64,000 nucleotides of DNA from Chloroflexota bacterium (GCA_902810755.1 CADDYT010000006.1:1-64000); one strand, 5' to 3'; shown: positions 25,734-34,628, counted from the first letter of the stretch. The notes: a model not told the origin generated them from the sequence alone. Program-made: numbers and translations.

Positions 25734-25859
25734 GTATCCCCCGGCGCGTAGATTACGGGCAAGAAAATATGACAGAAGATGTCAGGAACAGGGAAATATA
25801 CTCTCTTCAGTGGCTTATCCATGACGGTCTCATGCTGCTGCTGAAAGGAGTATGTTCCA

Positions 25860-26678
25860 ATGCACTTCGGGCTTGACATTCCTACTAATGGGCCGTATGC
25901 CGATGTACGCACGCTGCTCGACCTCGCGATTGAAGCTGAACAGGTCGGCTGGGATGGTTTCTTCCTCCAGGATGTCCTTTACTCAAAAGAGCCAATGGTA
26001 GACCCCTGGGTGGCATTGACGGCCATTGCCATGCAGACAAAACGTATGAGAATCGGCGTTTTTCTGACGCCGATTCCACGACGACGCCCCTGGCAACTGG
26101 CGCGTACAGCAGTGACGCTGGACCATCTCTCGCATGGACGGCTCATCTTTGGGGCCGCATTGGGCTTTCAGGCGCTGGATTTCACGCCGTTTGGCGAGGA
26201 CTATGACCTCAAGACTGCGGCGGAGAAGCTGGATGAGGGGCTTGAGATTCTGAAGGGGCTATGGAGCGGAGAACCATTCAGTTTTGAGGGCAAACATTAC
26301 CAGATTCATGATGTGACCTTTCTGCCGAAGCCGGTACAAACGCCGCGTATTCCCATCTGGGTAGCCGGTGGATGGCCGAAGCGCAAGCCATTCCGCAGAG
26401 CAGCTCACTGGGATGGTATCTATCTGATGACGGTCAATCAGGTGACGGGAGAAATGCTCACTCCACAGGATGTAGGAGAAATTGTGGCCTACATCCAGAG
26501 CTACCGGGAAGCCGGTCGCCCCCTTGATGTGGCCTTCAACGCAGACTTGCCTGCTGACCCCCATGAGAGAGCCGAGATGGTTGAGGCTTACAGCAAGGCC
26601 GGGGCCACATGGTGGATTGAGCTTGAGCGCGAATCGCTTGAAGAATACAGAGAGCGTATTCGACAGGGGCCAGCATAA
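25860..26678 (+). CDS. LLM-class (luciferase-like) flavin/F420 oxidoreductase
   Basis: A 272-residue TIM-barrel protein of the bacterial-luciferase-like family. Diagnostic segments are AEQVGWDGFFLQDV (about 20-33), DPWVALTAIAMQTKRMRIGVFLTP (44-67), LDHLSHGRLIFGAALGF (82-98) and PRIPIWVAGGWPKRKPFRRAAHWDGIYL (162-189). Such enzymes use FMN or F420; the cofactor is not certain from sequence, though the family is common in F420-using actinobacteria and Chloroflexota. The ribosome binding site is AAAGGAG. It stands alone. Confidence 0.9.
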   Translation: MHFGLDIPTNGPYADVRTLLDLAIEAEQVGWDGFFLQDVLYSKEPMVDPWVALTAIAMQTKRMRIGVFLTPIPRRRPWQLARTAVTLDHLSHGRLIFGAALGFQALDFTPFGEDYDLKTAAEKLDEGLEILKGLWSGEPFSFEGKHYQIHDVTFLPKPVQTPRIPIWVAGGWPKRKPFRRAAHWDGIYLMTVNQVTGEMLTPQDVGEIVAYIQSYREAGRPLDVAFNADLPADPHERAEMVEAYSKAGATWWIELERESLEEYRERIRQGPA

Positions 26679-26718
26679 TTCTTTCTTGACTATAAGAAAT
26701 GCTTGAGAATACAGGATA

Positions 26719-26747
26719 TTGCACGTCTGCCGCCTGAGCGTTATACT
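26719..26747 (+). promoter_or_regulatory. Sigma-70-type promoter of ccdA
   Basis: A -35 TTGCAC (26719-26724) and -10 TATACT (26742-26747) are separated by 17 bases, about 47 bases upstream of the ccdA start. Both boxes are close to consensus. Confidence 0.6.
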
Positions 26748-26793
26748 ATGAGACAGTAAATAGATCAGGTGATAAGAGGAGACGATTTCTGGC

Positions 26794-27525
26794 ATGAATC
26801 CATCGCAATTGAGTATCGGTGTGGCCTTTATCGCCGGGCTGGCCTCGTTCCTTTCGCCCTGCGTGCTGCCGCTTGTCCCGCTGTATTTGATCCAGCTGGT
26901 GGGGGAAAGCGTCTACCAGTCGACGACCCGGGCAGATCGAGAGGGCATGGCCGCCCGGGTGAGTACGTTTTTACACGCGGTGGTGTTCGTCGTCGGCTTC
27001 ACGCTCACCTTCGTGGCGCTGGGGGCAACGGCCAGCACGCTGGGCAGTTTCCTGCGGGCGCATCAGCTTGTGTTGCGCGAAGTTGGCGGCATTCTGCTCA
27101 TCATTATTGGCCTGCATTTAATGGGGATTTTGAAAATCCCCTTCCTGTACTGGCAGAAGCGCATCGACTTCCAGCCCAGCCGACCCGGCTACCCGGCCTC
27201 GCTGCTGATGGGGATTGTCTTTGCCATTGGCTGGACGCCGTGCGTGGGCCTCATCCTGGGCGCGATTCTGGGGGTGGCAGCCAGCGCCGCCACGCTCTCG
27301 CAGGGCGTTCTGCTATTGCTGAGCTATTCACTGGGGCTGGGCGTCCCCTTCCTGCTGCTCGGCCTGGGCGTCGACCGTTTCAGTAAACTGCTCAAGTGGC
27401 TCAAGCCGCACCTGGGCAAAATTGAGATCGGTACGGGCGTGGTGATGATCCTGGCCGGTTTGATTATCTTCTTCAACCTGCTGCCCTATATGAACCAGTA
27501 TTTCTCGTTCGGCTGGAACCTGTAA
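26794..27525 (+). CDS. ccdA: Cytochrome c biogenesis protein CcdA
   Basis: A 243-residue membrane protein with six TM segments. The two redox Cys are in the conserved positions FLSPCVLPLVPLYLIQL (about 25-41) and IGWTPCVGLILGAIL (about 145-159), the thiol pair by which CcdA passes electrons across the membrane to periplasmic thioredoxin-like proteins such as CcsX/ResA. The ribosome binding site is AGAGGAGA and the promoter is at 26719. A small hairpin and a DUF2085 membrane gene follow. No thioredoxin-like partner is next to it. Confidence 0.93.
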   Translation: MNPSQLSIGVAFIAGLASFLSPCVLPLVPLYLIQLVGESVYQSTTRADREGMAARVSTFLHAVVFVVGFTLTFVALGATASTLGSFLRAHQLVLREVGGILLIIIGLHLMGILKIPFLYWQKRIDFQPSRPGYPASLLMGIVFAIGWTPCVGLILGAILGVAASAATLSQGVLLLLSYSLGLGVPFLLLGLGVDRFSKLLKWLKPHLGKIEIGTGVVMILAGLIIFFNLLPYMNQYFSFGWNL

Positions 27526-27542
27526 TAATCAGGAAATAGCGC

Positions 27543-27587
27543 CGACGACCATGTCATGCTTCGCAGCACTCAATGACGTGGTCGTCG
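27543..27587. repeat. Inverted repeat between ccdA and DUF2085 gene
   Basis: Arms 27543-27557 and 27573-27587 pair over 15 bp with one mismatch around a 15-base loop. The ribosome binding site of the next gene follows ten bases later, so the stem could shield it or attenuate read-through. Confidence 0.55.
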
Positions 27588-27606
27588 AACAATTGTGAGG
27601 AACAAG

Positions 27607-28455
27607 ATGGCGCAGTCATCGCGCTCAAAACCGCTGACGGAGCGGGTATATGGAGAGAGAGAGAAACGCGAGCGGCCCTGGGTGAACCTGCTGCTGGCGC
27701 TGTTCTACCTGGCCTTGCTGGCGGCGCTGGCCTTCTGGCCGGGGGCGACGCTGATCGAGCGGCTACGCTGGCTCGATAGTGGCATCTGCGCGCAGCAGCC
27801 GAGCCATTCCTTCTTTCCGGGAGGCCAGCAGTTGCCGTTGTGCGCGCGCAATACCGGCATCTACCTGGGCTTCTTCGTCACGCTGCTGACGCTCATCGCG
27901 CTTGGGCGCGGGCGAGTGCAGAAGTTGCCACGCTGGCCGGTGATCGTGGTGTTGCTGGCGGGCGTGCTGGCAATGGCCATTGATGGCTTCAATTCGCTGG
28001 ACCTTGATCTTGGTCTGCCGCACCTCTACCAGCCACATAATCTGCTGCGCCTGGCAACGGGTCTGGCAACGGGTCTGGCGCTGGCAACGCTCAGCCTGCC
28101 CATCGTCAACTACCTCTTCTGGCGTGAAAGTAACGAGCGGCGCAGCGTCGAGTCATGGAGCGGTTTGCTTGTCCTGCTGCCGGGGCTGGTTCTCAGCTTC
28201 TTCGCCGTCGCCTCGCAAAGCTGGATTATTCTCTACCCCATCGCCCTGCTCAGTACGGCGGGCCTGCTTTCCCTCGTGAGTGGAATTAATCTGATGATTA
28301 TTGTCGCGGTGACGAAACGCGACCAGACGTTTGAACGCTATCGAGCGTTGTTTCCGTTCTTCAGCCTCGCCCTGCTACTCGCCATTGGAGAATTGCTGGT
28401 GCTGGCACAACTCAAATTCGCTCTCCTCCAGGCCCTCGGCCTCCCCGGTATGTGA
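27607..28455 (+). CDS. DUF2085 membrane protein
   Basis: A 282-residue protein with about six TM segments. The DUF2085 hallmark is present: ICAQQPSHSFFPGGQQLPLCARNTGIYLGFF (about 61-91), where a Cys near a HSF turn and the CARxTGIYLG motif are conserved. The function of this family is unknown. The ATG start at 27607 is preferred over a GTG at 27595 because GAGG stands six bases upstream. The gene follows ccdA by 81 bases in the same direction, so its product may share a role in thiol or redox handling at the membrane, though this is only context. Confidence 0.85.
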   Translation: MAQSSRSKPLTERVYGEREKRERPWVNLLLALFYLALLAALAFWPGATLIERLRWLDSGICAQQPSHSFFPGGQQLPLCARNTGIYLGFFVTLLTLIALGRGRVQKLPRWPVIVVLLAGVLAMAIDGFNSLDLDLGLPHLYQPHNLLRLATGLATGLALATLSLPIVNYLFWRESNERRSVESWSGLLVLLPGLVLSFFAVASQSWIILYPIALLSTAGLLSLVSGINLMIIVAVTKRDQTFERYRALFPFFSLALLLAIGELLVLAQLKFALLQALGLPGM

Positions 28456-28491
28456 TAGCCTGTTTGGTGTGACTGGAAGAGTAGAAACGAA

Positions 28492-28851
28492 CTAGCAGTC
28501 TTCGAATTCCGCGCGGATTTCCATTTCCAGTTCGGGTTCAAATGTCACCGTCTCGCCTGCTGGTGCGTGGGCTAAGCGCATCACCGCCTGGCGCAGCCTC
28601 TCCGGGGCGCGCTCGAAAGCGCAGTGGTCGTGAATGAGCCGCTTGATCTTTAGATCAAAGTGAAAGCGGCAATCACAGCTCGGGCAATTTTCCAGATGTC
28701 GCTGTACAATCTCGATCTCTTCGACGGTCAGCTCCCGATCTATATACAAATGGAGACGAGCGACGGTTTCAAGACAATCCATGTATGCATCCTCCAATGC
28801 TAGCTCGTGATTCTCTCTGTTCATTGTAACATAGAACGGCAGGACTTTCAT
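28492..28851 (-). CDS. RsrA-like zinc-binding anti-sigma factor
   Basis: A 119-residue protein with the ZAS pattern C26, H52, C56 and C59. The spacing (26-4-3) equals that of Streptomyces RsrA (C11, H37, C41, C44). RsrA binds zinc, sequesters SigR and releases it when disulfide stress oxidises the Cys residues. The acidic C-terminus (about 103-118) is an added feature. The start has an AGGGGG ribosome binding site. The gene is divergent from the SigR-like gene at 29000, so they share a 148-base promoter region. The sigma partner is inferred from this pairing. Confidence 0.85.
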   Translation of the reverse strand: MKVLPFYVTMNRENHELALEDAYMDCLETVARLHLYIDRELTVEEIEIVQRHLENCPSCDCRFHFDLKIKRLIHDHCAFERAPERLRQAVMRLAHAPAGETVTFEPELEMEIRAEFEDC

Positions 28852-28999
28852 TCCCGCCCCCTATGCAGTATACTGGCAATAAGATACTTTCGAAAAGAAA
28901 GTGCGCGGGGTTGAAGCCGCGACTACAATATATAAAAGCCGGGTACCGGCGTATCTGGAAACTCAGGCGTGTGCTTTGCGCCTCTATCAGGAGTGTTGA

Positions 29000-29752
29000 A
29001 TGTCAGAATATCCAGGATTATCAAAACATATGACTACCGGGCAGGTACCGCCAGGGGCCGCAGATGAAGCAGAAGAGATGGAAGGACGCGGGCCGGAAGT
29101 GGAAAGCGAGCTTCCTGAAGATGAGTTGGAGATGGAGCCGGAGGAGCAGGCCGGGGCAGGGCCAGAAGAAACGGCGGCAGAGGTAGAAGAGGATTTTGAG
29201 GCCGGAGTGCTGGCGAATCTGGATAGCCTCTATCGTACTGCTTTACGTATGACCAATAACCGGGAAGAAGCCGAGGATCTGGTGCAGGAAACGCTGCTTA
29301 AGGCGTTCCGCTTCTCCAATCGCTATAAGCGGGGGACGAACCTGCGGGCATGGCTCTTCCGTATCTTGAATACTACCGCTATTAACCGCTACCGCAGGCT
29401 GGCCGCCCACCCTACGCCAGCGGCCCTGCCGGAGGGTGAAGATTTCTATCTGTACAATCGCATCCGCGACCTGGCAGGGCAGGAGATGAACGAGGGTGCA
29501 GACGAGGCCGTGCTGAGCCACTATCTGGATGAGGATGTGTATAAGGCGCTGAATGATTTGCCGCCAAATTTCCGCATGGCGATTATCCTGGCCGATATCG
29601 AAGGCTTGTCATACAAAGAAATCGCGGAGGCGCTCCAGATTCCCATCGGTACGGTGATGAGCCGTATCTCACGCGCCCGCCGCCTGTTGCAGCAATCGCT
29701 GTGGAAGTACGCTGTGGAGCAGGGCTACGTGAAGCCGCAGCCTGCACCCTGA
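29000..29752 (+). CDS. SigR-like ECF sigma factor with acidic N-terminus
   Basis: A 250-residue ECF sigma factor. Residues 73-140 form region 2 (ALRMTNNREEAEDLVQETLLKAF, then GTNLRAWLFRILNTTAINRYRR), and about 175-240 form region 4 (LPPNFRMAIILADIEGLSYKEIAEAL, IPIGTVMSRISRARR). These stretches follow Streptomyces SigR closely, which points to control of thiol-oxidative stress genes. The first 70 residues are Glu-rich and not part of the usual fold. The adjacent, divergent ZAS protein is the likely anti-sigma factor. The ribosome binding site is CAGGAG. Confidence 0.9.
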   Translation: MSEYPGLSKHMTTGQVPPGAADEAEEMEGRGPEVESELPEDELEMEPEEQAGAGPEETAAEVEEDFEAGVLANLDSLYRTALRMTNNREEAEDLVQETLLKAFRFSNRYKRGTNLRAWLFRILNTTAINRYRRLAAHPTPAALPEGEDFYLYNRIRDLAGQEMNEGADEAVLSHYLDEDVYKALNDLPPNFRMAIILADIEGLSYKEIAEALQIPIGTVMSRISRARRLLQQSLWKYAVEQGYVKPQPAP

Positions 29753-29848
29753 CAGGCCAGTGCCTGCCAGGACGCGGAGCAGGCGGCCCTGCTCCATGGC
29801 GTCTCGCTCAATAGAGAAGGAGGATAGGCAAGAACGGATGAACATCGG

Positions 29849-30118
29849 CTACGTGCTACTACCAGCGCGAAGGGCGGTTTCTGTCCCAAAGCGGGTGAGC
29901 CGCACATGAATGCATCGCCGATCCATGATATCAACAGTTCTCGTCACCAGGCCTTTGCGCTCAAGCCGCGTGATGGCCTTTGTCGCCGCCGCTGCACTGA
30001 TCTGCAGCGCCTGCGCAACATCTCCTACCGTCATTTGATGGCGACGCGCCAGAAATTGTAACAATTCCAGTTGACGAGGCGTAATGGTCGCTGCTCCCCG
30101 ACCGATTGAGGTTGGCAT
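29849..30118 (-). CDS. Short MarR-like winged-helix regulator
   Basis: An 89-residue protein that is almost only a winged helix: ITPRQLELLQFLARRH, MTVGDVAQALQISAAAATKAITRLERKGLVTRTVDIMDRR and a C-terminal wing strand. MarR proteins usually have about 140 residues, with long N- and C-terminal dimerisation helices; here both ends are short. It lies 123 bases downstream of the large histidine kinase on the same strand and could be co-transcribed with it. It might be the output of the peptide locus, but nothing in the sequence proves that. Confidence 0.75.
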   Translation of the reverse strand: MPTSIGRGAATITPRQLELLQFLARRHQMTVGDVAQALQISAAAATKAITRLERKGLVTRTVDIMDRRCIHVRLTRFGTETALRAGSST

Positions 30119-30241
30119 CGTTTTTCATCCCCTGTTTCAGAACAGTGTTGAAGTGCATCCTCTTCTCAAATCTGCCCCTCAACACGCATGACTTTTTCTC
30201 TCATGACGCATTGAAGACAGAAAGCGGGTAGAGCAGAGAGA

Positions 30242-33205
30242 TTAGCGGAGGATAGAGGCCGCCGATGAATCAGTGCCTGTACGCTTTTGTTGCTGGCCGC
30301 GACGCAGCGTGAAGGAGAAGGTGCTGCCCTCGCCCGCGATGCCTGCGCTCTCCACCCGGATAGAGCCGCCCATCGCCTCGACCAGTTGCTTGCAGATAGA
30401 GAGGCCCAGCCCTGCTCCACGCACCGGGCTGTTCATGTCACGTTCGAGGCGCGTAAAACGTTCAAAGAGCAAGTGGCGTTTCTCCGCCGGGATGCCGAGT
30501 CCGTGATCGCGGATAGCGACCGTGACCAGATGCTCGCTTTCATTAACACGAGCAGTGATTTCCACGCCGGTACCGGGGGCGGAATATTTGAAGGCATTAT
30601 TGACAAGGTTGAGTAGCACCTGGCGCAGGCGCAGGTTATCGGCCTCAACAGTAAGGTCCGGGGGGATATCAACCAGGATGCTGCGCTGCTCGCGGCGGAT
30701 CACCGTTTCCAGAATTCCCAGAATGTGCTGCACCGAGGCGGCCAGCGAAACCGGGGCAAGCTGGATCTGTTCGGCATCCAGTTGCACGCGGCTGGCATCC
30801 ATAATGTTGCTGACCATAAGCGTCAGTTCATCACAACCGTGATGAGCTTTGGCGATAAATTCGCTCAGCCGTTCGGGAGAGAGGGTGGGCGCGTATTCGC
30901 GCAGCAGTTCCAGATAGCCCATGACAGCGGTCAGCGGCGTGCGCAGCTCGTGCGAGGCGGTCATAATAAACTGGTCTTTGAGCCGATCCAGTTCCTTCTG
31001 TCGCTCATAGGCCGCGCGTAGCTCGAGGTTGACGCGCGTACTTTCGAAAGCGGCGGCGCACTGGTCGGCGAACATTTCGAGAACACGTCTCTCCTGTTGT
31101 GAAAAGACATGCGGGCGCGTATAGACCAGCATCAGCAGACCCAGCCGCTGTTGCCCGCGCTTGAGGGGTAGCCAGGCGAACGGGTAGTGTGGAATCTCGG
31201 ATAACCTGGTAAGACACGGCGGTATGCGCCCTGAAATATCACGGAGAGAGTAGTCATCGCTCCCCTCAAAGAACCAGGAATCCCAATCAGCCTCACTGGT
31301 AGCGAATAGATAATCCTCTTTTACTGTCGGCCCGGCCCCGACGGCGATAGCTTGTTTGAATGCCCGTTGCTGTTCATCATAGAACCTGATCCTGGCGCCG
31401 GCCTGTGTGGCGTGCGCGGCAATCTCGGCGCAGGCTCTGGCCGCGTCTTCCATCGAGGAAAATGCTTCTCTCAAGATGGAACTGGCGCCGTAGAGGGCAT
31501 CCAGGAGAGCGACATGGCGACTGGTCTGCGTATAGAGGCGGGCAGTCTCCAGAATGGGGGCAAAACGAGTGAGAATAAAGTCAATCGCTTCAAAGTCAGG
31601 GCCGCTATATTGCCGCTTATCTCCACGCGGGCCGAGCGCAAGGACGCCGATCAACCTGCCCTGCACATGGACGGGTGCCAGCAGCGGCTCGCTGCCAAGA
31701 GGGGATGTTGAACCCATATAGCGAGCAAATCCCGCCAGCGGCGTCTCCCCGCGAGCCGCTTCGCTGAGCAGCAGCGGTCGGCTGGCGTTTTCAAGACGTT
31801 CAACAGCCGCAGAATCGCCCCGTATCCAGTCCTGCTCCACCCTCATGGCGGCACGCGCTGGCAACGGCGGGTTTATCGCGCGCACCAGTGTTTGTGACAG
31901 TTCTAGCCGGGGATGGCTGCCCTCGCTCAGCCCTCCTGTCTCTTGAGGCACAGAGGGGTAGAGGTGATAATGGCCTGTCTCCTCATCACGCACAAACAGG
32001 CAGGCTTCCATCGTCTCAAGGGCATTGATCACCGCCTGCGTAATGACTTGCGCGGCCTCATTCAGATCAATTGCCTCGCGGCCCGGTCTCTCAAGGCGCT
32101 CGATCAACCGGCGATAATGAATCTGTTCGTCAAAAAACAGGCGATCTATGAGCCAACGGATGTAATACCAGAGCAGGGGAACAAGCAGGGTCATGGCAGT
32201 AGCGGGAAAGATAACGCGACCTATGCCGGTCGGAAGGAAGAGAGTGGACAGTGAAACGACCAGGTATGTAAGGATTGCCAGGCTCACAATCCCCACCAGA
32301 ATGGTCGTGGTGCGACGAATGTAAGCATCAAAGGCCAGAATTTGATAGCGGAGAATGGCATAGCCGAACGCTACCGGCAGCAGAATAAGTGACAATGTCG
32401 TGATACGAACATCAATGATGTACTTCGCTGGCCAGTTCAGAGCCATCGGCAAAATCGTCAGCACCAGCAGGGGAGCAACCGCGACGACAATTCCGATCGC
32501 TAAAAAACGAATCTGCTGTCGTTCGCGCAACAGACGTGATGTACGATACGAGATGGCCAGAGTAAGCAGGATACCAAGCAGGGAGATCACGTCGTAGCAA
32601 TAAACAAAGCTGATGAGCCAGCCTGGAAGTTGCCAGGAAAATACCGCAGATATTTCGAAGAGGGCGCCCGTAGTCGCAGAGACAAGGCTCAGTACGAAGA
32701 GCATACTGAGATAGCCACGTAAAAATAGCGTCAGAGCAGACGGCTTAGCACCTGTACGCGCTCCCCTGTTGCTATCTGATGTTGCCGTCTTTGTCGGTAG
32801 ACGCAGGGCAAGGTAATCTCGCGGAAAGCTAAGCAGCAAGGCCGAGAGCAGAAACAAGGCAAGCTGACTGCATATGGAAGCCAGCAGGGAGAGCAGCACA
32901 TCATTGCCCTTTGCCCCTGTCTCAACGGCAAAGGTCACCATCATGGAACAGGAGAAATAGAAAAGCAGTCGGGCGACGAAACGATTGCGGGCATAGTACC
33001 AGACCAGGGCGCCAGTAGCGAGAAATAACAGAGCAATCAGCGCGGACGAGCCAGAGAAGGCCCACAGCGACGGGGAATTTCTGTTCTCGATCTGAGCAAA
33101 CGTACTCGCCACATTTGCCACGATGAGGCATAGATAGCATAGAAAGGCAACGCCAATGATTGCGAGGCGTCTCGTTTTTCTGTATGAAAAATAGAAATAC
33201 TTCAT
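30242..33205 (-). CDS. ComP-like multi-TM sensor histidine kinase
   Basis: A 987-residue kinase. The N-terminal part (about 10-345) has some eight to ten TM helices with short loops, ending in the membrane-proximal segment LRYQILAFDAYIRRTT and a further helix pair, a layout like that of Bacillus ComP. Two GAF-like regions follow (about 400-565 and 585-735), then HisKA with His752 (SHELRTPL) and HATPase_c (about 850-970; NNAFKYS, DHGLGI, GAGLGL). Unlike ComP, which uses HisKA_3, this core is of the classical HisKA type. It is the third gene after a ComX-like peptide and a ComQ-like synthase, so it is the proposed pheromone receptor. Confidence 0.85.
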   Translation of the reverse strand: MKYFYFSYRKTRRLAIIGVAFLCYLCLIVANVASTFAQIENRNSPSLWAFSGSSALIALLFLATGALVWYYARNRFVARLLFYFSCSMMVTFAVETGAKGNDVLLSLLASICSQLALFLLSALLLSFPRDYLALRLPTKTATSDSNRGARTGAKPSALTLFLRGYLSMLFVLSLVSATTGALFEISAVFSWQLPGWLISFVYCYDVISLLGILLTLAISYRTSRLLRERQQIRFLAIGIVVAVAPLLVLTILPMALNWPAKYIIDVRITTLSLILLPVAFGYAILRYQILAFDAYIRRTTTILVGIVSLAILTYLVVSLSTLFLPTGIGRVIFPATAMTLLVPLLWYYIRWLIDRLFFDEQIHYRRLIERLERPGREAIDLNEAAQVITQAVINALETMEACLFVRDEETGHYHLYPSVPQETGGLSEGSHPRLELSQTLVRAINPPLPARAAMRVEQDWIRGDSAAVERLENASRPLLLSEAARGETPLAGFARYMGSTSPLGSEPLLAPVHVQGRLIGVLALGPRGDKRQYSGPDFEAIDFILTRFAPILETARLYTQTSRHVALLDALYGASSILREAFSSMEDAARACAEIAAHATQAGARIRFYDEQQRAFKQAIAVGAGPTVKEDYLFATSEADWDSWFFEGSDDYSLRDISGRIPPCLTRLSEIPHYPFAWLPLKRGQQRLGLLMLVYTRPHVFSQQERRVLEMFADQCAAAFESTRVNLELRAAYERQKELDRLKDQFIMTASHELRTPLTAVMGYLELLREYAPTLSPERLSEFIAKAHHGCDELTLMVSNIMDASRVQLDAEQIQLAPVSLAASVQHILGILETVIRREQRSILVDIPPDLTVEADNLRLRQVLLNLVNNAFKYSAPGTGVEITARVNESEHLVTVAIRDHGLGIPAEKRHLLFERFTRLERDMNSPVRGAGLGLSICKQLVEAMGGSIRVESAGIAGEGSTFSFTLRRGQQQKRTGTDSSAASILR

Positions 33206-33299
33206 ATTGTTTCTGTCCCCCCACTCCTCAAGTTATGCACTCTTTAAAAGCTATCGAGTACATAATAATATATTGTACAGATATGACAATACCGATGAG

Positions 33300-34349
33300 C
33301 TAAAGTCTCAACAGAAGACGCAGGGCGGGGGGAGTGGGCCGCGAACAGGAAGCGGCAATCTCTTGCAGGCAATCACGGGCGCGCTCGCGGTAGAGCAGGC
33401 ACAGACCCCAGGTTGCCAGGATTCCCTCACGCAGCGCCCGCCGTTCGTTCTCCTGTATCTTTTCATCGGCTTGCGCAGTCTGTTCCTGAAGAGCGGTCTT
33501 TCGAGCGGCGGCAGCAAGCACGACCGGCAACGTCTTCTTGCCGCGCTGCAGGTCAGTTTTCACACGCTGTCCGGGCGTGGCGTCCCTGTAGAGGGCAGCA
33601 GAGAGATCATGACAATCGTTATCAAGTTGATGGGCAATGCCGAGCAGTTCGCCTAATGTTGCGCATTGCTCGCAAAGTTGCTCGCTTGCCCCCGCACAGA
33701 TTGCCCCCAGCAGGCAGGCAAGGCGCATAAGCGCGCCAGCTTTCCCGGCTGCGATTGCCATGCATGTCTCCTGATCAAACGCCTCAACGGGCTTCTGCTC
33801 GGCCAGCAGGTCCTGGTGCTGACCGGCAGTCGCAGTCAGGCTGGCTGCCTGCAAGGTATCAAGGAGCGACAGGACATGTTCAGGAGCAACCCCACAGTCG
33901 GTGAGAGAAAGGATAGCTTTCTGCGCCAGCGCCAGCAGCGTCGTAGAAACATTCAGGACGCGAGGAATGCCTGTGACTTCTATGATCGCAGTGGTATCGC
34001 CATCCTCGACGTCGTCGAGCAGATCAAGCGCGCAAATAAAACACTCGACGGCAAGGGCAACACGGCAGGCCGGGAGAGGGTCGCTTTCCGGGGCCAGATA
34101 TTGAGCGAGAAGCAGGGTGAGCAGCGGCCAGACACCGGCAGGCAGCACGGGAGCGAGATGCCTCTCGTCATCATGGGAATCAGCCGGTGTTACAAGGGTT
34201 GAGAGCAGTTTCCCCGGCGCCTGTAAGGCGAGAAGGACATCGGCACGCAGTTCAGGATAGAGGTCTGCCAGTAAACGCTGGAGCTGTTCAGCAAGCAGAG
34301 CCTGCTGAACAGCGAAAGGACTTGCAGGAGTACGCACGTTTTCAACCAT
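33300..34349 (-). CDS. ComQ-like polyprenyl-synthetase family protein
   Basis: A 349-residue protein of the trans-isoprenyl diphosphate synthase fold. The first Asp-rich motif is DDVED (112-116 from the chosen start), the second DNDCHD (243-248), with the helix F motif GQHQDLL and a K-rich GKKTLPVVLAA segment. The usual GKxxRP isopentenyl-diphosphate site near the N-terminus is not seen, as in divergent or transferase-type members such as ComQ, which geranylates or farnesylates the ComX Trp. The start at 34349 has GGTAAGG just upstream; a start at 34391 is possible. The peptide gene lies directly upstream. Confidence 0.8.
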   Translation of the reverse strand: MVENVRTPASPFAVQQALLAEQLQRLLADLYPELRADVLLALQAPGKLLSTLVTPADSHDDERHLAPVLPAGVWPLLTLLLAQYLAPESDPLPACRVALAVECFICALDLLDDVEDGDTTAIIEVTGIPRVLNVSTTLLALAQKAILSLTDCGVAPEHVLSLLDTLQAASLTATAGQHQDLLAEQKPVEAFDQETCMAIAAGKAGALMRLACLLGAICAGASEQLCEQCATLGELLGIAHQLDNDCHDLSAALYRDATPGQRVKTDLQRGKKTLPVVLAAAARKTALQEQTAQADEKIQENERRALREGILATWGLCLLYRERARDCLQEIAASCSRPTPPALRLLLRL

Positions 34350-34427
34350 AACCTTACCCTTTAGGGATATGCTGGCTGCCATTACACCCATACCCCTGCA
34401 ACGGCCTTCGTCTCCTGGCTGTTTCGC

Positions 34428-34628
34428 CTAAAACACCCACCATCCAAAGGACACCTCCAGTTCACGCTCTACAGAAAGGTACGGTATCAGACGGGTAATG
34501 ATCCGGGCAACACGCGGGGAAAAGCCCTCACGAACAATGACCGCATCCGCGTTACTTGCCAGTTCTTTGCGCAGGGTTTCATCGGTCGAAGCACGATGCA
34601 CAAAATCCCGAATCTGCTGTTCTTCCAT
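34428..34628 (-). CDS. ComX-like pheromone precursor peptide (proposed)
   Basis: A 66-residue peptide. The N-terminal part is helical and charged with an L..L......GF pattern (QIRDFV..., ETLRKEL, EGF at 34-36), close to the layout of Bacillus ComX (IxxF...L..L....IGF). The C-terminus is SFGWWVF, placing Trp64 exactly at -3, where ComX carries its isoprenylated Trp; Trp63 precedes it. It precedes the ComQ-like gene by 36 to 78 bases and follows a strong promoter. Length fits ComX precursors (about 52-73 residues). The product of maturation is not known. An AAGGA ribosome binding site lies about ten bases upstream of the start. Confidence 0.65.
   Translation of the reverse strand: MEEQQIRDFVHRASTDETLRKELASNADAVIVREGFSPRVARIITRLIPYLSVERELEVSFGWWVF

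Noticed and set aside
28911..28936. TTGAAG and TATAAA upstream of the SigR-like gene
   Set aside because: The spacing is 14 bases, too short for a credible promoter; a SigR-type GGAAT-GTT promoter was also looked for and not found clearly.
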